Shown: positions 26,955 to 36,302, numbered from the stretch's first letter. The stretch is DNA of 64,000 nt from Bradyrhizobium sp. LTSP885 (GCF_000938305.1 NZ_JYMT01000012.1:1-64000); one strand, 5' to 3'. The notes: generated from the letters alone by a model not told the origin. A program made the numbers and translations.

Positions 26955-28022
26955 CTACCGGGCGAAGAGATAGGCCCTATCAGGGTCGAAGGTCAGCGCG
27001 ATCTTCTCCCCGACGGACAGGTTCACGTCCGGCGTCGTCAGAATTCGCATGGAGCCGCCGTCAATCGTCTGGACGATGACAACATTTTCCTTGCCATGGC
27101 GCTCGACCGCCCAGACTTCGCTCGGGATCGCATGCTCCACGGCTGGGTCCGATATCCGCATGTGCTGGGGGCGAATGCCCAGCCAATGGGTTGCGCCATG
27201 TTCCCCTGCCCAATCGCGCAGCCGTTGCGGCAACAGGACGCAGGAATTCTTCGCCTTCAACTGCAGCGAACCGTCACCCTCCCCGAGGACTCCCTCGATG
27301 AAGTTCATCGCCGGTGATCCGATGAAACCCGCTACAAAACGGGTGTTCGGCTTGTTGTAGATCTCATCCGGAGAGCCGACCTGCTCGACCTTTCCCTTGT
27401 TCATCACCACGATGACATCGCCCATCGTCATCGCCTCGATCTGATCGTGCGTGACGAAAACGGTCGTGACCCCAAGCGTCTTCTGAAGATGGACCAGCTC
27501 CGCCCGCAGCGAATTCCGCAGCGCTGCGTCCAACGCCGAGAACGGTTCGTCCATCAGGAACACCGATGGTTGCCGGACGATGGCCTTCGCCAGTGCCACC
27601 CGCTGCCGCTCCCCGCCGGAAAGCGCGCTCGGCTTCTTTGCCAGCAGCTGATCGACCTTCAGGAATTGTGCTGCCGACAATATCCGTGCCTTGATTTCGT
27701 CCGCGGACAACCCCGCATGCCTGAGGCTCATCTGAATATTGGCGAGCGCCGTCAGATGCGGATAGAGCAGCGCCGATTGAAACACCATTGCGACGTTGCG
27801 CGCATGCGGAGGAAGGTCGTTCACGGTCCGGCCGTCGAGCAGCACCCGCCCTTCGGTCGGCGTCTCGAATCCAGCGATCATGTTCAACGTCGTCGTCTTG
27901 CCGCAGCCGGACGGCCCGAGGAAGACGACGAAGTTGCCGCTTTCGAATTCGAGATTGGTATTGTCCACGACCGTCTCGGAGCCGTAGACCTTCCGCAATC
28001 CTTCGAGCTTGATCGTGGTCAT
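26955..28022 (-). CDS. ABC transporter ATP-binding protein (MalK/UgpC type)
   Basis: 355-residue importer ATPase. Walker A GPSGCGKTTTLN, signature LSGGERQRVALA, Walker B LMDEPFSALD and the H-loop VTHDQIEAM are all intact; the C-terminal ~120 residues are the MalK-type regulatory TOBE region, typical of carbohydrate importers. The start at 28022 is used; ATG 28028 differs by two residues. The gene lies 25 bp after a permease gene that has lost its 5' end. With no complete permease or binding protein in the operon, this ATPase is probably now without a transporter, unless it serves a distant one. Confidence 0.88.
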   Translation of the reverse strand: MTTIKLEGLRKVYGSETVVDNTNLEFESGNFVVFLGPSGCGKTTTLNMIAGFETPTEGRVLLDGRTVNDLPPHARNVAMVFQSALLYPHLTALANIQMSLRHAGLSADEIKARILSAAQFLKVDQLLAKKPSALSGGERQRVALAKAIVRQPSVFLMDEPFSALDAALRNSLRAELVHLQKTLGVTTVFVTHDQIEAMTMGDVIVVMNKGKVEQVGSPDEIYNKPNTRFVAGFIGSPAMNFIEGVLGEGDGSLQLKAKNSCVLLPQRLRDWAGEHGATHWLGIRPQHMRISDPAVEHAIPSEVWAVERHGKENVVIVQTIDGGSMRILTTPDVNLSVGEKIALTFDPDRAYLFAR

Positions 28023-28046
28023 GCGCAATCCTGGCGAACGTGCTGA

Positions 28047-28682
28047 TCAGTGAATCGCATCGACCATGCCGAGCGATGCGATGTGCCGCTGCAGATAGTA
28101 GGCAACGAGGGCTGCAGGGACGATTGATATCCACAGCGAGGCCGAGAGCAGTCCCGGCTGCGGCTGGAGGAACAGGAAGCCGGAGACCGCCGTCGGCAGC
28201 GTCGCCGCATCAGTGCCATTCACCAGCTGGGTCGCGAACACGAATTCATTCCAGGCGAACAGGAACGAAACCACCGCCGCGACCGCGATGCCGCTTCGCG
28301 CCATCGGAATCACCACGAGGAGAAGCGTTCCGAACCGCGAAAACCCGTCGATCTGCGCCAGCCGTTCGACCGGGGGCAGATTGCGGAAGTATCCGATCAG
28401 CATCCACGTCACGAACGGCACCGTCACGGTGAGGTTGACGATGACCAATCCGAACCGCGTACCGGTCAAGCCGAGCTGAATAAACAGGATGTAGAACGGG
28501 ATCAGCGTGGATACCGGAGGTACCGCGACAGAAAACAGGATCGCCATCAGCAGTGCGGTCTTGCCGCGGAACGAAAACCGCCCGAACGCATAAGCCAGGG
28601 GAACCACGATCACCAGGGTGATCGCCGTCACGGCCGCGGCCACGATCAGACTGTTGACCAGACCGTGGATGATCTGCGGCGC
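28047..28682 (-). pseudogene. truncated ABC sugar permease (MalG-like)
   Basis: About 212 residues homologous in style to MalG-type permeases: GLVNSLIVAAAVTAITLV near the left edge, VPLAYAFGRFSFRGK, the EAA-like loop NLPPVERLAQIDGFSRFGTL, and terminal helices ending in MVDAIH. It lacks the ~65 N-terminal residues that contain the first helix. Rightward of about 28682 the same frame runs antisense through a dimethylformamidase fragment, so no native start exists; an ATG at 28766 could make only a chimera. The partner permease gene and binding protein are absent. I call it a deletion remnant. Confidence 0.8.
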
Positions 28683-29300
28683 CTGGCGCTGCCCGGCGTC
28701 ATCGAGGTCCGCCGCGCCGAGGACGGCATCCGGACCTGGATGGCCGAGCCAGGCGAATATCATCATTCCTTCACCGGCGAGCTCGGCGGATTGTGGCGCC
28801 GCATCGGGCGTCCGCCGAACCTGATCTGCGGCGTCGGGTTCATCGCGCAAGGCTTCGACGTCTCCGGCTTCTACCGTCGCGCGCCCGATGCCGCCGATCC
28901 GCGCGCCGCCTTCATCTTCGAGGGCGTCGAGGACGAGATCATCGGGGATTTCGGCTTGATCGGCGGCGGCACCGCGGGCATCGAGCTGGACTGCCTCACG
29001 ACCGAGCTCGGCTCCCCGCCCAACATGCTGCGGCTTGCCTCGTCCGACGGCCATTCCCCGATGATGCTGCTCGTCAACGAGGAGTTCGGCGTCGTGCCGC
29101 CCAACCTCGGCGCCGACGTCAACCCGCGCGTCAAGGCCGACCTCGCCTTCGGCGAAACCGCGTCGGGCGGGGCCTTGTTCTGCACCTCGTCGATCGCCTG
29201 GTGCGGGTCGCTGTCGCACAATGGGTATGACAACAACATTTCCAGGATCACCTGGAACGTGCTGTCTCGCTTTCTGAAGGACCAGGATTTCTCAACGTGA
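28683..29300 (+). pseudogene. C-terminal fragment of N,N-dimethylformamidase large subunit
   Basis: A coherent ~205-residue reading frame ending at TGA 29298-29300: VIEVRRAEDGIRTWMAEPGE, YHHSFTGELGGLWRR, FIAQGFDVSGFYRR, AAFIFEGVEDEIIGDFGLIG, and MMLLVNEEFGVVPPNLGADV. This wording is characteristic of the C-terminal part of the ~750-residue N,N-dimethylformamidase large subunit, a deformylating metalloenzyme. The first ~550 residues are missing, and the fragment abuts the truncated permease of opposite strand. It converges with the solute-binding protein gene 17 bp away. No promoter or start is visible. Confidence 0.75.
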
Positions 29301-29316
29301 CGCCTTTCGGCGGCTC

Positions 29317-30540
29317 TCATTTCTCGCTCAGCGTCCCGTCAATGGCAGAGCCAAACCTCACCCAGTTCTGGCCATCGAACTTCTGCAATTGCATCTGTTC
29401 GATCGGGTAGTGGTCGGCTGGCGATGTGCGCAACGTGACGTCCGGAAGCAGCATATCGAGATGAACCTGGTTCAACGCCTCGGCCTGCCTCATGATGTTG
29501 GCGCGTGTCAGGTCATCCTTGCACTGCTTGAGTACTCCGACCAGCGCCTGGGCGGCGTTGTATCCATAGACCACATAGAAATTGTCTTTGTCTTCTCCCG
29601 GCATGTATTTGACGATGAATTCGGAGAATCGCTTCAAACCAGGGTCGTCTTTCCAGGCCGCATCGGCAGGATCCTTGCTGTAACTCGCCGTGATGATGTC
29701 CTTGGCGTTCTCGAGGCCGGCGGGTTTTAGGACGGCGCTGATCGATTGCGAGTTGCCATGCAAGATATGCACCGGCTTCCAACCGATCTCCGCCGCTTTC
29801 TTGATAGCTTGCGCCGCAAACTTCGCCGAGGCGAAATTGACGAAGATGCTGGCGCCCGAGAATTTCAGCTTCACAAGTTCGGAGTCGATCGTCGGCGCGC
29901 TCGTCCCATACGTGACTTCGGCGACAATATTACCGACCGCATCACCGAGACCGTCCTTCAAGCCCTTGATATTGTCCCGTCCGAAGTCGTCATTGGACGA
30001 GAGAACGGCAATCTTTCCGCCGGGATAATTTTCGCGCAAGTACCTGCCATAGATGCGCGTCTCGCTCTGGTAGCTTGGCTGCAAGCCCATCGACCAGGGA
30101 TATGTCCTGTGATCGCCGAAGATCGTTCCTCCGGCCGCGATAAACAGCTGCGGCACCTTTTTGGCGTTGACATATTTGATGACCGACATGGTCGTCGGCG
30201 TGCCTAGTTGATTGAAGAGAAGCAACACCTCGTCGCTTTCGATCAACTTGCGCGTCTGCTCCACCGTCTTGGGAGGGCTATACGCGTCATCGTAGGAAAT
30301 GAACTCGATCTTGCGTCCGTTAACGCCACCCTGTTCGTTGATCATCTTGAAGTAGGCGCTTTCCGCTCTGGCGATAATGCCATTCGAGGAGAGCGGCCCG
30401 CTGTAGGGAGCCGTATTGCCAATCTTGATGATCGTATCGGATGCGCCGGGATCGTACCGCTTCTCTTGGGCGGTGCCAGGCGCTGTAAGGGCCAATCCGA
30501 TAAAGATCGTCAGCGCGATAGCGTGCGCGTGTCTGGACAT
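29317..30540 (-). CDS. branched-chain-type ABC solute-binding protein (orphan)
   Basis: 407-residue periplasmic type I binding protein of the LivJ/LivK family. A signal peptide ends near residue 24 (LTAPGTAQ-EK), then KIGNTAPYSGPLSSNGII and the FAGGFxE-like core with IEFISYDDAYSP. The ATG at 30540 has GAGG upstream. No permease or ATPase gene of this type lies beside it, so it must use a distant transporter or function as a sensor. It follows the aromatic-degradation genes on the same strand by 47 bp, so it likely binds an aromatic or related acid destined for that pathway. Confidence 0.88.
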   Translation of the reverse strand: MSRHAHAIALTIFIGLALTAPGTAQEKRYDPGASDTIIKIGNTAPYSGPLSSNGIIARAESAYFKMINEQGGVNGRKIEFISYDDAYSPPKTVEQTRKLIESDEVLLLFNQLGTPTTMSVIKYVNAKKVPQLFIAAGGTIFGDHRTYPWSMGLQPSYQSETRIYGRYLRENYPGGKIAVLSSNDDFGRDNIKGLKDGLGDAVGNIVAEVTYGTSAPTIDSELVKLKFSGASIFVNFASAKFAAQAIKKAAEIGWKPVHILHGNSQSISAVLKPAGLENAKDIITASYSKDPADAAWKDDPGLKRFSEFIVKYMPGEDKDNFYVVYGYNAAQALVGVLKQCKDDLTRANIMRQAEALNQVHLDMLLPDVTLRTSPADHYPIEQMQLQKFDGQNWVRFGSAIDGTLSEK

Positions 30541-30587
30541 CTCTCGCCTCGCAGTTTTTGACGTTCGATCGACAATCGGCCAGGCCG

Positions 30588-31463
30588 TTAAGCCGTCTTC
30601 AAGTCGAAGTCGAAACGAGTTCCCCAGGTCGTCAACTGCTCGATCGTCCACACCCGAGGACGTTGGGGATACGCCTCATGCCAGGGCCGCGGCTCGAAAA
30701 TGTTGAGCTCCGGAACGAGTACGTCCATGTCGGAATAGAGCTCGATCAGAAAACGGCTCGGGTCGTAGTGATAGGAAGCGAGGTTGTGGCCCGCAGTGTG
30801 CCGCGACGGCCCCCAGAGGATGGGATGGTTTTCCTTTGCAAGAAAATCGGCCACATCATGATGCGCGGCGCGGCTGCGCAGCTCAAACGCAAGGTGATGA
30901 AGCCGGGTTTCTGGCGCACCGATCACGTTAAGGACGTGGTGATCGTGATTACAGGTCAGGAATGTCGCTATCCCCTCGAACCAATCGGTGGTGCGGAACC
31001 CGATCGCCGAGCAGAATTCCACGAATTTGTCGGCCTCCGGCGTGATCAGGGCAACGTGTCCAAGACGCGTTGGAACGACGCCCGAGGTACGGAAGCCGGG
31101 GCCGGGCATGGCCATCTCCGGCAACAAATGGAGTGTGTGCCCCGCAACGACGACCTCGACCAGGGCAGGAACGCCCGGCCGCGCGTCGCTCTTCTTGTCC
31201 GGAGAGAGACCGAGGCCGCGCAGTGACCGGACCGTCTCGTCGGCCGCTTCTTGTTCGATCCTCAGGCCAAGCGCCGTGAGGCGCTTCTCGGGCGCCGGCT
31301 TGATGGTGATGTTGTGGTGATCGAGACCGAGGCTGAAATACGCGCGGCCGTCGGATCCGCGCTCGGCAGGCGTCGCTCCGAGCACGCGGTCGTAATATGC
31401 GACCTCCTGCTCCGCGTCAGGCGTATCGAGATCGACATAGGCGATTTGGAAAGCGCGGGTCAT
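30588..31463 (-). CDS. VOC-superfamily extradiol dioxygenase
   Basis: 291-residue two-domain type I extradiol dioxygenase. The 2-His-1-carboxylate iron triad is visible as His136 (LGHVALI), His190 (LHHLAFEL) and Glu241 (FLIELYS). Members cleave the ring of catechols next to the vicinal hydroxyls. It overlaps by four bases (ATGA) the end of the FAD monooxygenase gene. Acting after the two hydroxylases, it would open a catechol-type product to a ring-fission acid. The exact substrate (dihydroxyphenyl-propionate, catechol and so on) is not resolved. Confidence 0.88.
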   Translation of the reverse strand: MTRAFQIAYVDLDTPDAEQEVAYYDRVLGATPAERGSDGRAYFSLGLDHHNITIKPAPEKRLTALGLRIEQEAADETVRSLRGLGLSPDKKSDARPGVPALVEVVVAGHTLHLLPEMAMPGPGFRTSGVVPTRLGHVALITPEADKFVEFCSAIGFRTTDWFEGIATFLTCNHDHHVLNVIGAPETRLHHLAFELRSRAAHHDVADFLAKENHPILWGPSRHTAGHNLASYHYDPSRFLIELYSDMDVLVPELNIFEPRPWHEAYPQRPRVWTIEQLTTWGTRFDFDLKTA

Positions 31464-32662
31464 GGTTTTTCCTCCAGCGTCGCCGCGACGGCTTCTGCGT
31501 CGTAGCCATAAAGTCGGTTCATAGCCTCAGAACTGCCGCGCACACCTCGCGTGGCGAACAGGTGGTCCCTCTCGAGCTGTTGTGGTCCGTCCTGCAGGTG
31601 GAAGCTCGTGGAATTGGCGCGAGACCTTTCCTGCACCTCGGTCGCGCGCGGCTTGCGCAATGTGACGTAAGCCCGAAACGCCGACGGAATGTCGAAGGCT
31701 GTGTGTTTCAGGCAGGCCGCCAGCGCCGCGCCGTCCTCGATGGCCTGCGCCGCGCCCTGCGCCATGTAAGGCAGCATGGGATGGCAGGCGTCCCCCAGCA
31801 GCGCGACACGCCCCTGCGTCCATTCCGGGAGCGGATCGCGATCGAACAACGCCCATTTGAACGTCTCGTCGACTGCGTTGACGATCGTCGCGATCTGTGG
31901 GTGCCACCCCTCATACTTCCTTGCCGCATCGGAGACCGAACCGCGGTCGGACCATTGTTCCCGCGTCCAGGTCGCCTCTTCGCTAACAGCCACAAAGTTC
32001 AGGAATCGACCTGAGGAAACGAAGTAGTGGACAAAGTGTCCGCCCGGACCCACCCAGTTCGTGACATCGAGCGGAAGGCCGAGATGCGCGACACGTTCGG
32101 CAGGCGCGAGCCCCCGGTACGCGATCTGCCCCGAGAACCGCGGCTTTTCCACGCCGAACAGCCGCTCGCGAACCTGGGAGTGGATTCCGTCCGCCCCGAT
32201 GAGGAGATCGCCGCGCTCGGACGTGCCATCCTCGAAGCGGGCGGTCACGCCCGCTTCGTCTTGCTCGACATCGACCAAACGTCGTCCAAGCTTGATCTCC
32301 TTGCGACCGAATGCGTCCGCCAGAAGGGCGATGAGGTCAGCTCGGTGGAAATGGTAGTAAGGCGATCCGTAACGGTTCTCCATGGCATCGCCCAGTTCTT
32401 CGCGCCCCAGGACACGACCGTCCTGCCAGCGACGAAACACGACCGAGGAAGGACGAACGGCGGCCCGCGCCATGGCGTCGCCGAGCCCGTAGCGCCCCAG
32501 CAGCCGGGAGACGTTGGGGCTGATCTGAATGCCCGCGCCAACCTCGCGTTGCGCCATCGTCTGCTCGAACAGGGAAACGTCGAGGCCCGCCCGACGCAAC
32601 GCGATGGCAGCGGCCGTACCGCCGATACCAGCGCCGATCACCAGGGCATGAGGCGGCTTCAC
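31460..32662 (-). CDS. FAD-dependent aromatic monooxygenase (salicylate/hydroxybenzoate hydroxylase type)
   Basis: Class A flavin hydroxylase of 400 residues. GxGxxG motif VIGAGIGGTAAAIALRRAG at residues 8-26, DG-type motif in LLIGADGIHSQVRERLFG, and GDACHPMLPYMAQG late in the protein are all intact. It inserts one oxygen into an aromatic ring with NAD(P)H and is closest to salicylate or 3-hydroxybenzoate hydroxylases. Its start overlaps the upstream FAD hydroxylase gene by four bases, so the two are co-translated. The two hydroxylases probably act on successive or alternative ring positions. Confidence 0.9.
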   Translation of the reverse strand: MKPPHALVIGAGIGGTAAAIALRRAGLDVSLFEQTMAQREVGAGIQISPNVSRLLGRYGLGDAMARAAVRPSSVVFRRWQDGRVLGREELGDAMENRYGSPYYHFHRADLIALLADAFGRKEIKLGRRLVDVEQDEAGVTARFEDGTSERGDLLIGADGIHSQVRERLFGVEKPRFSGQIAYRGLAPAERVAHLGLPLDVTNWVGPGGHFVHYFVSSGRFLNFVAVSEEATWTREQWSDRGSVSDAARKYEGWHPQIATIVNAVDETFKWALFDRDPLPEWTQGRVALLGDACHPMLPYMAQGAAQAIEDGAALAACLKHTAFDIPSAFRAYVTLRKPRATEVQERSRANSTSFHLQDGPQQLERDHLFATRGVRGSSEAMNRLYGYDAEAVAATLEEKP

Positions 32663-34278
32663 CGTTCCGTCCCCCAGCCGAGAGCCGCCGCGAGGATCGC
32701 GTCGGCGTTTGGCGTCTTGCCCGTTCCGCGCCAGGCAATGTGATGGTCGGGCCGCACGAGCAGCATGTCCTGTCCATAGACACCCTTCAGATCGGGTTCG
32801 TCGAGTTGCAAGACCGACAGCGGTATCCGTCGTCGCGCCGCAGCATCGATAAAGGGCGACAGATCGCCCCCGCGCAAATCGATCAGCGTGAAATATGTGC
32901 CGAGTCGATCGTAGAGCGCCGTCCCGTCCTTCAGGAACGTGCTGGGCAAGCGGGCGCCAGGCGTGGTCGTCGGCTTGTAGACAGCCGGATCAAACGCAAA
33001 GGGTGTCGCCGACTCGTCCGCGACGATCGGCGATCCCTGATAGATAAAGCCGTGTTCGATCCCGAACCATTCGTTCTCCGCGTTGCCAAGCTTGGCGATC
33101 CCTTCACCGACTTCCGCCCGGCGCCCGGGATCTTCGCTGTTATCGCCTTCCAACAGGCCTCCATAGGCTTCGGCAATCTGCATTCGCACCTGCATGTGGC
33201 GGCCGGATGCGTCGCGATTTCGTGCCGCGACGGGACGCCGCTCGATTTCATACGACGCGAGGAGGCCGGGTCCGCCGAAGGCCTGGAGCGTCGCCGCCAG
33301 TTTCCAACCGAGGTCAACGGCATCGCCGACCCCGGAATTCATCCCATAGCCGCCCGTCGGGATGAACTGATGCGCGGAGTCGCCTGCGAGCAGGACGCGT
33401 CCCTTGCCATAGCTTTCGGCGACCACCAGGTGCGGCGTCCACACGTTCGCGACCAGAATCTCAAAGGGGAATGGCCGGCCGGCATAGGCCTCGACGAGAG
33501 CGCGTGGATCGAGCTTGGTCGCGTCCTGGCCGGGAAATACAGGCACGTGAACGGTCCAGATATCATCGTCGTTCTGGGCGATCATCGTTCCGAGCGGCGA
33601 CTGGTAGTGCCAGGCAACGCCCCAGCGCTGCAGCAGATCCCGCTCGGTCGATCGAAAGTGGATCATGTAGAGTTCGCCGACGCGCGCCTGCCCCTCCAGC
33701 TGGATGCCCAGCCCCGCCCGAACGCGGCTGGTACCGCCGTCACAACCGATGAGATATTGACAGCTGACCTGCTCCTGGGCGCCACTTCCCTGCTCCCGCA
33801 GATGAGCGACGACACGACCATCCTTCTCCTCGAAGCTTTCGAAGGCGACGCCGAACCTCACCTCGACTTCCGGACGAGCATCGATGGATTTTTTCAGAAC
33901 GGGCTCGATCTCGATCTGTGAGACGCGCATCGGAGGCTCGAGCGGTTGAGTGCCGTCGTTCTTGATGCGGATTTGCTTTCGAAACTCGCTCGGTGCCATG
34001 TATCGAAAACGATGCAGCTCATGTCCCGCGAGACTTGTGATCCAGGAAACGTCGAACGGATGATCTTCCGGCACCGCGACTTTTCGCAATGCCTCTGACA
34101 GGCCGAACCGACGGAAAAGCTCCATGCTGCGGCTGTTGGTGATGTCCATCTTCGGGTGACGGGTCGTCGTCGCGTTCTTCTCGACCAGCATCGAGCGGAT
34201 TCCGAAATGGGCCAGGACGCTCGCAAGCGTCATCCCGACAGGACCGCCCCCTGCAATCAGAACCGGAACTGATTTCAT
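32659..34278 (-). CDS. FAD-dependent monooxygenase (MhpA/PheA type)
   Basis: 539-residue class A flavoprotein hydroxylase: GxGxxG in IAGGGPVGMTLASVLAHFG (8-26), the DG motif as YLIGCDGGTSRVRAGLG, and GDSAHQFIPTGGYGMNSG. The long C-terminal thioredoxin-like region and size match MhpA (3-(3-hydroxyphenyl)propionate hydroxylase) and pentachlorophenol-type enzymes. It opens a run of overlapping genes: this gene, a second hydroxylase, an extradiol dioxygenase. Its most plausible role is hydroxylating a phenolic substrate to a catechol for ring cleavage. Confidence 0.9.
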   Translation of the reverse strand: MKSVPVLIAGGGPVGMTLASVLAHFGIRSMLVEKNATTTRHPKMDITNSRSMELFRRFGLSEALRKVAVPEDHPFDVSWITSLAGHELHRFRYMAPSEFRKQIRIKNDGTQPLEPPMRVSQIEIEPVLKKSIDARPEVEVRFGVAFESFEEKDGRVVAHLREQGSGAQEQVSCQYLIGCDGGTSRVRAGLGIQLEGQARVGELYMIHFRSTERDLLQRWGVAWHYQSPLGTMIAQNDDDIWTVHVPVFPGQDATKLDPRALVEAYAGRPFPFEILVANVWTPHLVVAESYGKGRVLLAGDSAHQFIPTGGYGMNSGVGDAVDLGWKLAATLQAFGGPGLLASYEIERRPVAARNRDASGRHMQVRMQIAEAYGGLLEGDNSEDPGRRAEVGEGIAKLGNAENEWFGIEHGFIYQGSPIVADESATPFAFDPAVYKPTTTPGARLPSTFLKDGTALYDRLGTYFTLIDLRGGDLSPFIDAAARRRIPLSVLQLDEPDLKGVYGQDMLLVRPDHHIAWRGTGKTPNADAILAAALGWGTER

Positions 34279-34483
34279 TCTTTCCTCCCACTACGACCGG
34301 CGAACGATCTATGTCGTGCTGCCGCCTTCGAATAACGCCGATCAGAACCTGGCCTGCTCAGCTCCCTCAAAACTAATCATTTCGCGACATCGCTCGCCGA
34401 TGCGACTTCGGCCATGATTTCGTTCTCCCGGACAGCCGGCATGATATCCGCCCGAGCCTACGGGTAACAACGTCGACAGGGAA

Positions 34484-35362
34484 TCAGGCCGCCGCACGGA
34501 CTGCATCTTCGCCCTCCTGCGCAATCGGATTGCGAAGAACACCCAATCCTTCGATCTCGATCTCACATACGTCGCCGGGCTTCATATAGAGAGGCGGCTT
34601 GCGTGCGGCACCGACGCCGGACGGCGTGCCGGTCACGATAATGTCTCCCGGGAACAACGTGATACCGACGCTGATCAGCGCGACCAACGTTGCGACATCG
34701 AAGATCAGATCGGAGGTCGACGCCTTCTGCATCACGGTTCCGTTCAATCTCGTCTCGAGTTTCAGGCCGCTGGCACCCGACGGAAGTTCGTCGGCAGTGA
34801 CAAATGCCGGCCCGAACGCGCCGGTGCCGTCGAAATTCTTGCCGATGGTCCATTGCGGCGTACGGAACTGATAGTCGCGGATCGTACCATCATTGAAGAT
34901 CGAATATCCGGCGACATGGTCGAGGGCCGCGGACTGCGGGATATGGCGGCCGCCGCGCCCGATCACTGCGACAAGCTCTCCTTCGTAGTCGAGCGCCTCC
35001 GAGACATTCGGTCGCACGATCGGCGCGCCGTGCCCGATGAGGCTCGACGAGAACCGGGCAAAAAGTGTGGGGTAGTCAGGCTGCTGGATGCTGCTCTCGG
35101 CCGTGTGGTCCGCGTAGTTCAATCCCACACAGATGATCTTGCCGGGTGAGGACAGCGGCGGAAGGAACGTCACCGCTTCCGGATCGATCGGCTGCCCCTT
35201 GAGAAGAGCGGTCGCGAGATCCTTAAGTCCATCCCGTCCGCTGCCAAGCGCGCTATCGAGCCGGCTACGTGCTCCGCCATCATCAAGCCCCCAATGCCGG
35301 CCGGCCTGATCGGCCACCGCGAGGCCGCGCGTTCCGTTTCTCTCATAGGCGATGAAGCGCAT
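34484..35362 (-). CDS. fumarylacetoacetate hydrolase family protein
   Basis: 292-residue metal-dependent C-C hydrolase or isomerase. Core motifs are ICVGLNYADHTAES, ALDYEGELVAVIGRGGRH (metal-binding Glu), and the C-terminal GDIIVTGTPSGVGAARKP with GDVCEIEIEGLGVL. Members act on ring-fission products of catechols, homogentisate or gentisate, or as hydratases. It heads the leftward cluster, 205 bp upstream of the hydroxylase gene, and diverges from the GntR regulator. It is thus the likely downstream step of the extradiol branch. Confidence 0.9.
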   Translation of the reverse strand: MRFIAYERNGTRGLAVADQAGRHWGLDDGGARSRLDSALGSGRDGLKDLATALLKGQPIDPEAVTFLPPLSSPGKIICVGLNYADHTAESSIQQPDYPTLFARFSSSLIGHGAPIVRPNVSEALDYEGELVAVIGRGGRHIPQSAALDHVAGYSIFNDGTIRDYQFRTPQWTIGKNFDGTGAFGPAFVTADELPSGASGLKLETRLNGTVMQKASTSDLIFDVATLVALISVGITLFPGDIIVTGTPSGVGAARKPPLYMKPGDVCEIEIEGLGVLRNPIAQEGEDAVRAAA

Positions 35363-35403
35363 GGGGCGTTTTCCTCCGTGTGCGATTCTCTATATCGTAC
35401 AAA

Positions 35404-35446
35404 ATGCATATTACAATATAAAATGCATTATTTCTAAAGTATGCAT
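35404..35446. promoter_or_regulatory. three ATGCAT palindromes in the GntR/FAH intergenic region
   Basis: ATGCAT occurs at 35404-35409, 35423-35428 and 35441-35446, spaced 19 and 18 bp (about two helical turns) in a very AT-rich stretch. The sites lie between the divergent FAH and GntR genes. The pattern suggests cooperative binding of a GntR dimer to three half-helical-face-aligned operators, and AT-rich promoter DNA overlaps it. Inference from spacing and symmetry. Confidence 0.55.
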
Positions 35447-35484
35447 ATTTACAAGTGACTCCCGTCATTCCGTCCGCTATGGCT

Positions 35485-36255
35485 ATGAGCACCATGGAAT
35501 CACCCACGAGCCTCACCCACGGAGCCTATGCGGAGCTTCGCTCCGAACTGCTCGCGTGCAACTTCGCGCCCGGAGAGAAGCTGAAGATCGACGATCTGTG
35601 CCGTCGCTTTGAGGTCGGCTCGAGCGCCGTGCGTGAGGCGCTGTCGCGCCTCGCATCGGAGGGGTTTGTCGTCAGCGAACCGCAGCGAGGCTTCCGTGTC
35701 GCGCCGCTATCGGTCGATGCCCTTCGCGATCTCACCGACGTCAGGTGCAGCATTGAGGCGCTGTGCCTTCGAGGTGCGATCGAGAAAGGTGGACTCGAGT
35801 GGCAATCGCAGGTCGTCGCCGCCCTGCACCGTCTGACGCATACGCCGGTATGGGCCGACAAGGCTGCGCGTCGCTATAGCAACGAATATGCCAAGGCTCA
35901 CGAGACCTTTCACGAAGTCCTCGCGGCAGGATGCGGCAGCCCCTGGCTTCTTCATTTGCGAGCGGTCCTGTTCAATCACTCTGCACGCTACCGGTGGTTT
36001 ACCGGTCCCTTGTCCAAGGTGGATCGAGACCTCGATAAGGAACATCGCGAGATTGCGGAGGCGGCTTTGTCGCGGGACAGCGAACGCGCGGTCGCACTGA
36101 TGAACGCACACTTGCAACTGACCGCAAAAATCGTCCTCGACGCTGTATCGTCCGAGCGCGAGCCGACTGCGAAATCCGCAAAGGCAAAACCAGGCAAGGC
36201 TCACCCGCCTGAAAGCCTGCGTCGGAAACGCATGCGCGGCGCATCATCCGCCTGA
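35485..36255 (+). CDS. GntR-family (FCD-domain) transcriptional regulator
   Basis: 256-residue regulator. The N-terminal winged helix-turn-helix (AYAELRSELLACNFAPGEKL and FEVGSSAVREALSRLASEGF) is followed by an all-helical FCD ligand domain whose metal-binding His residues fit HETFHEVLAAGCGSPWL. The C-terminal tail is Lys/Arg-rich. Starts at 35479, 35485 and 35494 are all possible; none has a strong Shine-Dalgarno, so 35485 is a guess. It is divergent from the FAH gene and shares the three-ATGCAT region with it. It probably represses the aromatic cluster until a hydroxylated aromatic acid or ring-fission acid binds. Confidence 0.87.
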   Translation: MSTMESPTSLTHGAYAELRSELLACNFAPGEKLKIDDLCRRFEVGSSAVREALSRLASEGFVVSEPQRGFRVAPLSVDALRDLTDVRCSIEALCLRGAIEKGGLEWQSQVVAALHRLTHTPVWADKAARRYSNEYAKAHETFHEVLAAGCGSPWLLHLRAVLFNHSARYRWFTGPLSKVDRDLDKEHREIAEAALSRDSERAVALMNAHLQLTAKIVLDAVSSEREPTAKSAKAKPGKAHPPESLRRKRMRGASSA

Positions 36256-36302
36256 GGATGTACGGCCGGGTCGCCAGGTCCTGATGGCACCGCGCCGGGG
36301 CG

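Noticed and set aside
28766..29219. N-terminal extension of the permease up to 29219
   Set aside because: This part is antisense to a recognisable dimethylformamidase fragment, so the extension is accidental rather than a native domain.
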